The notes under the pieces: model-generated
The model's input: only the letters and a program-made list of their open reading frames with translations
What the model was told of the DNA's origin: nothing
Databases searched by the model: none
Position numbers and translations under genes: made by a program
Source: Enterococcus wangshanyuanii
Lineage (GTDB): Bacteria; Bacillota; Bacilli; Lactobacillales; Enterococcaceae
Reading direction: 5' to 3'
Assembly: GCF_002197645.1 (NCBI RefSeq)
Contig: NZ_CP021874.1
Coordinates: 3,778,362-3,842,361 of the forward strand
Length of the DNA: 64,000 nucleotides
In this document: piece by piece, positions 61,005 to 64,000 of the stretch
Numbering within the stretch: the first letter of the stretch is position 1
How the letters are laid out: every line of letters begins with the position of its first letter

Positions 61005-62106
61005 ATAGAATGAAATAAAAGAGTACAATAAATCCAATTAAAAAAATCAAGTTGATCAGACTAAACATCAGCAAAAATTGTTTTGATTGATTAGGATAAT
61101 ATTGCTTATAAATTTTAAACCCAATCAGATTAGCTAAAGAGGCAATGATTGTGCCTAATCCACCCACGTTAACACCAAAAAATAGCGCTTTGGTTTGAGC
61201 AGTGAACGGAGCGATAAGGATGGCAGCAGGAACATTGCTGATAACCTGACTAACTGCGATGCTGCCAAAGAATGTAGCTGAGGATGTAGTAAACTGTTTT
61301 TTGATCAACAAGGAAATAGTTTCCAGTTGTGAAAAATTGCCGACAGCGATAAAGAAAAAAATGAAGGTAGCCAATAAACGATAATCAACTTTTTTCAAAC
61401 TGCTGGAATCGTAAATACCTAGAAGTAAAATAGCTATAGGAATAACGATAGAATATGGGAGAAGATCGAAGACACCGATCAGGATCAGTAGGCCGATCAA
61501 GCTCAAATAAATGATATTACGTTGATCGATCGATGGCAGCGGCTCTTCTTGATTTGGAATAGGGCTCTTTTTGATCCAAAAAAAGGAAAGAAATAAAAAA
61601 ACAAACGATACAAGCAGTAAGAGAAAAGCCCAGTTGAAGAATGTCCCAGCTGCCAATGAGTAATAAGAAAATAAGAATAAATTTTGCGGGTTGCCAAAAG
61701 GGAAAAAGCTGCTGCCTAAATTGGCTGCAATGATCAAAAGGACAGCACCGGTCAGTTTATGGTTCATATCAGGAACTTTCTTCGTGATCGTCAAGTAGAT
61801 CGGCATAAGACTTAAAATAGCTACATCATTGGTTAAAAGCATCGAGCTAAAAAAAGCCAGCAAGGTGATATTTCTAATGAGAGCTCGAGTGTTGATTGAA
61901 ACATCGATCAATTTTTCAGCAAGATAGGTCAAAACCCCCAATTTATCAATATTAGCGACAAGCAGCATCAGTCCAAAAAGGCAAACGATGACTTTAAAAT
62001 CAATTGACTCAATCGAAAATTTGCCGAAGAAACAGCTGATAAGGGCCACGAAAAGGGAAATAGAAAATAAGAGATCATCCATAAAAAATGAGAAAATACG
62101 TTTCAT
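61003..62106 (-). CDS. ArsB/SLC13-type anion permease
   Basis: The membrane protein of about 367 aa has ten or more hydrophobic segments. The family motif SSMLLTNDVAILSLMPIYL lies near residue 90, with NLGSSFFPFGNPQNLFLFS and SNVPAAILIAPFT following. These fit the ArsB/NhaD/SLC13-type ion transporter superfamily. Substrate (citrate, sulfate, arsenite or other) cannot be told. GAAGG lies nine bases before ATG 62106; TTG 62109 directly before it is less likely. Single gene, convergent with trhO. Confidence 0.85.
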   Translation of the reverse strand: MKRIFSFFMDDLLFSISLFVALISCFFGKFSIESIDFKVIVCLFGLMLLVANIDKLGVLTYLAEKLIDVSINTRALIRNITLLAFFSSMLLTNDVAILSLMPIYLTITKKVPDMNHKLTGAVLLIIAANLGSSFFPFGNPQNLFLFSYYSLAAGTFFNWAFLLLLVSFVFLFLSFFWIKKSPIPNQEEPLPSIDQRNIIYLSLIGLLILIGVFDLLPYSIVIPIAILLLGIYDSSSLKKVDYRLLATFIFFFIAVGNFSQLETISLLIKKQFTTSSATFFGSIAVSQVISNVPAAILIAPFTAQTKALFFGVNVGGLGTIIASLANLIGFKIYKQYYPNQSKQFLLMFSLINLIFLIGFIVLFYFIL

Positions 62107-62190
62107 CAACAGCAGCCTTCTTTCAAAAATAACTTCTTTTTTAATTTACGTTAGAATAGGAGATTTATCAAGAAAAGAATATCTGAACGA

Positions 62191-62234
62191 AAAAAAGCAT
62201 GACCTGAATCAATCATTCAAATCATGCCTTTTTA
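62191..62234 (-). terminator. Terminator of the amino-acid ABC operon
   Basis: AAAAAGCATGA and TCATGCCTTTTT arms, extended by TGAAT/ATTCA, lead to seven T on the minus strand. It ends the operon that starts beyond the right window edge. Confidence 0.88.
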
Positions 62235-62241
62235 GTTAGTC

Positions 62242-62979
62242 TTAAATATTTAGAACTTTATCCAAGAAATCTTTGGTTCGCTCATTTTGCGGATTTTCAA
62301 AGATCTGCTGCGGGCTCCCATCCTCTAGGAAATTCCCGCCATCAATAAACATCACACGATTTGCCACTTCTTTAGCGAAGCCCATTTCATGGGTAACGAT
62401 GACCATCGTCATACCTTGTTTGGCTAGTTTTTTCATAACATTCAAAACATCACCAACCATTTCTGGATCAAGTGCAGAGGTCGGTTCATCGAATAGCATG
62501 ATATCTGGATTCATCGCTAAAGCTCTGGCAATAGCAACACGTTGTTTTTGACCGCCTGATAATGATTCTGGATAGCTGTCTTTTTTATCGGCAAGCCCCA
62601 CAGTTTCTAAAAGCTGGATTGCTTTTTCTTCCGCCTCTTGTTTAGAAAGACGACCTAGATCAGTAGGTGCCAATGTAATATTTTCCATGATCGATAAATG
62701 TGGAAATAAGTTAAAATGCTGAAACACCATACCGATATGCTGACGTATTTTATTGATGTTGGTATTTTTATCTGTTAAGTTTGCTCCATCAATAATAATA
62801 TCGCCGCTTGTTGCTTCTTCCAGTTGATTCAGACAACGAAGGAAAGTACTTTTACCAGAGCCGGAAGGACCGATGACACAAACGACATCGCCTTCTTGGA
62901 TAGAAACATTAATATCGTTTAAAACAGTGTTATCACCATATTTTTTTACTAAATGCTCGACTAGAATTTTTTCAGCCAT
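62242..62979 (-). CDS. Polar amino-acid ABC transporter ATP-binding protein (GlnQ-like)
   Basis: The 245-aa ATPase has Walker [11 protein letters not shown]-loop [12 protein letters not shown], signature [15 protein letters not shown], Walker [13 protein letters not shown] and switch His in VTHEMGFA. All are typical of the glutamine/polar amino-acid uptake class. It follows the permease-binding protein gene by one base on the minus strand, forming the usual pair. Confidence 0.95.
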   Translation of the reverse strand: MAEKILVEHLVKKYGDNTVLNDINVSIQEGDVVCVIGPSGSGKSTFLRCLNQLEEATSGDIIIDGANLTDKNTNINKIRQHIGMVFQHFNLFPHLSIMENITLAPTDLGRLSKQEAEEKAIQLLETVGLADKKDSYPESLSGGQKQRVAIARALAMNPDIMLFDEPTSALDPEMVGDVLNVMKKLAKQGMTMVIVTHEMGFAKEVANRVMFIDGGNFLEDGSPQQIFENPQNERTKDFLDKVLNI

Positions 62980-62980
62980 A

Positions 62981-64000
62981 TTATTTCACCTTCTTTTCCA
63001 AGACTTTTGCTAGTTTTGTCAACGCTGTGATCAAGACTAGATACATCATCGCGATCACAAAATAAACAAGTGTACTTTGTAGGTTTCGGGCAACGATGAT
63101 TTTCCCTGTTTGTAGTAATTCGATCAACCCGATCGCTGAAAGGATCGTCGTATCTTTCAATGAAATAACGAATTGGTTGACGAATGATGGAATCATGATT
63201 CTGATTGCTTGCGGCAAAATGATTTTTTGCATTGTCCGATTATAGGAAAGTCCTAAACTGCGTGAAGCTTCCATTTGCCCTGTAGGCACAGCATTGATAC
63301 CGCCACGAACGATTTCAGAGATATAAGCACTGGCGTTTAGCGTCAAGGTAATGATTCCAGCAAGGAAGACTGGAATATTAAAGCCGAGAATTCCTGGTAA
63401 ACCAAAATAAATGAAGAAAGCAAGTACCATCAATGGAATTCCGCGGATGATGTCGACATAAACAGTGGCTATCACTCGTAAAGCTTTCGATGGTGAAGCA
63501 CTGAATAATCCGAAGATCACACCAACGATCAAAGCAAGAATGAATGAAATCAATGTTAGTTGAATCGTCATCCATAGTCCGCTCAATAGTCGTTTCCAGT
63601 TATTTTGAATCATACCGACGAAGGTTGATTCATCTACTTTGTTTTCTGTGGAACCATCTTTAATATATTTACCGACGATTTCGTCGTATTCACCAGTTCG
63701 TTTTAATTCTGCAAGTCCTTCATTGAACATTTGGATCAATTCAGGATTTTTGCCTTTTTTGACAGCAAACCCGTATTTTCCGCCTTCTTCACGAGGAATT
63801 GGTGTTACTAGTGGTTGCTTTTGAGCAACGCCGTAACCGATAACAGGATAGTCATCCATCATAGCGTCGATCTCACCGATCTCAAGTGCGCTATATAAAG
63901 CATCTGTTGTATCTAAATACTTGATTGAATAGCCATATTTATCTTTATTTGCTTCAAGAAAATCAGCACTTTCTGTCCCGATTTTTGCACCGACTTTTTC
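62981..64000 (-). CDS. Amino-acid ABC transporter substrate-binding/permease fusion (GlnPH-like), 5' end missing
   Basis: The open reading frame continues to the right window edge without stop. Its visible upstream part is the end of a solute-binding domain ([20 protein letters not shown], then [16 protein letters not shown] and [13 protein letters not shown]). After a linker, the permease begins ([20 protein letters not shown]) with [20 protein letters not shown], the EAA-type loop. Fusion of binding protein and permease is typical of GlnP in lactic acid bacteria. ATG 63862 is internal and not the true start. It partners with the ATPase. Confidence 0.92.
   Translation of the reverse strand, partial: EKVGAKIGTESADFLEANKDKYGYSIKYLDTTDALYSALEIGEIDAMMDDYPVIGYGVAQKQPLVTPIPREEGGKYGFAVKKGKNPELIQMFNEGLAELKRTGEYDEIVGKYIKDGSTENKVDESTFVGMIQNNWKRLLSGLWMTIQLTLISFILALIVGVIFGLFSASPSKALRVIATVYVDIIRGIPLMVLAFFIYFGLPGILGFNIPVFLAGIITLTLNASAYISEIVRGGINAVPTGQMEASRSLGLSYNRTMQKIILPQAIRIMIPSFVNQFVISLKDTTILSAIGLIELLQTGKIIVARNLQSTLVYFVIAMMYLVLITALTKLAKVLEKKVK

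Overview
The window comes from a low-GC Gram-positive bacterium, almost certainly an Enterococcus, though not obviously E. faecalis itself. The evidence is the core order pcrA-ligA-gatCAB-dagK, two Rgg-type regulators, LPXTG sortase substrates, and a complete WxL surface-protein operon. The species was judged from gene order and protein character only. No rRNA, tRNA or CRISPR was seen.

Layout: 0-10.6 kb is housekeeping: the pcrA tail, an array of about 120-nt hairpin repeats, ligA, gatCAB, dagK, pnuC plus a deoxynucleoside kinase, and an rRNA methyltransferase followed by a tiny basic protein. 10.6-14.9 kb holds a ROK protein, a probable type I toxin-antitoxin locus (28-aa membrane peptide plus convergent RNA), and two MerR regulators whose divergent promoters both have 19-bp spacers filled by palindromes. 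14.9-20.7 kb is an accessory peptide island. An Rgg-type regulator lies between a minus-strand operon of two amphipathic peptides of about 22 aa and a plus-strand RiPP-like cluster. That cluster has a 31-aa precursor ending in Cys, an M50 membrane protease, a ThiF/MccB-like adenylating enzyme fused to membrane helices, and an ABC transporter. 20.7-24.7 kb has a Ca-type P-ATPase, a YqeK-like HD protein and a small membrane protein. 24.6-26.5 kb has no intact large gene but carries two tandem paralogous structured RNAs and a decayed membrane-protein gene. 26.5-39.4 kb has an Rgg/LPXTG divergent pair, a MarR gene with a UvrA-like gene broken by a stop codon, small conserved enzymes, a large lipoprotein, and a minus-strand unit of GH73 glucosaminidase, FtsX-like half permease, response regulator and kinase.

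39.6-42.2 kb is a persulfide-detoxification operon (rhodanese, CoA-disulfide reductase-rhodanese, rhodanese, CstR) behind a CstR-type operator. 42.5-44.1 kb is the most striking feature. A lone tyrosine recombinase sits between two 29-bp sites in inverted orientation. Each site consists of 11-bp arms around a 7-bp core, and the cores are exact reverse complements. A promoter inside the segment points out toward the WxL operon, so this looks like a self-inverting promoter switch for a surface-protein operon. 44.2-53.2 kb is that operon: winged-helix regulator, large WxL protein, LPXTG protein, two small WxL proteins, a DUF916/DUF3324 protein (frameshifted), a membrane protein (several frameshifts), and a signal-peptidase-like protein that has lost both catalytic residues. 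53.3-64 kb returns to ordinary genes: a WYL regulator, an ACT protein whose 3' end is formed by the same hairpin repeat as at 0.1-0.65 kb, a frameshifted UPF0210 gene, a cystine-type symporter, VOC protein, TrhO, an anion permease and a glutamine-type ABC transporter cut by the window edge.

Several genes carry stops or small indels (UvrA-like, two WxL-operon genes, UPF0210, a small membrane protein). They may be real decay, or short-homopolymer errors in the assembly. Read-level checking would decide, and the calls are marked accordingly.
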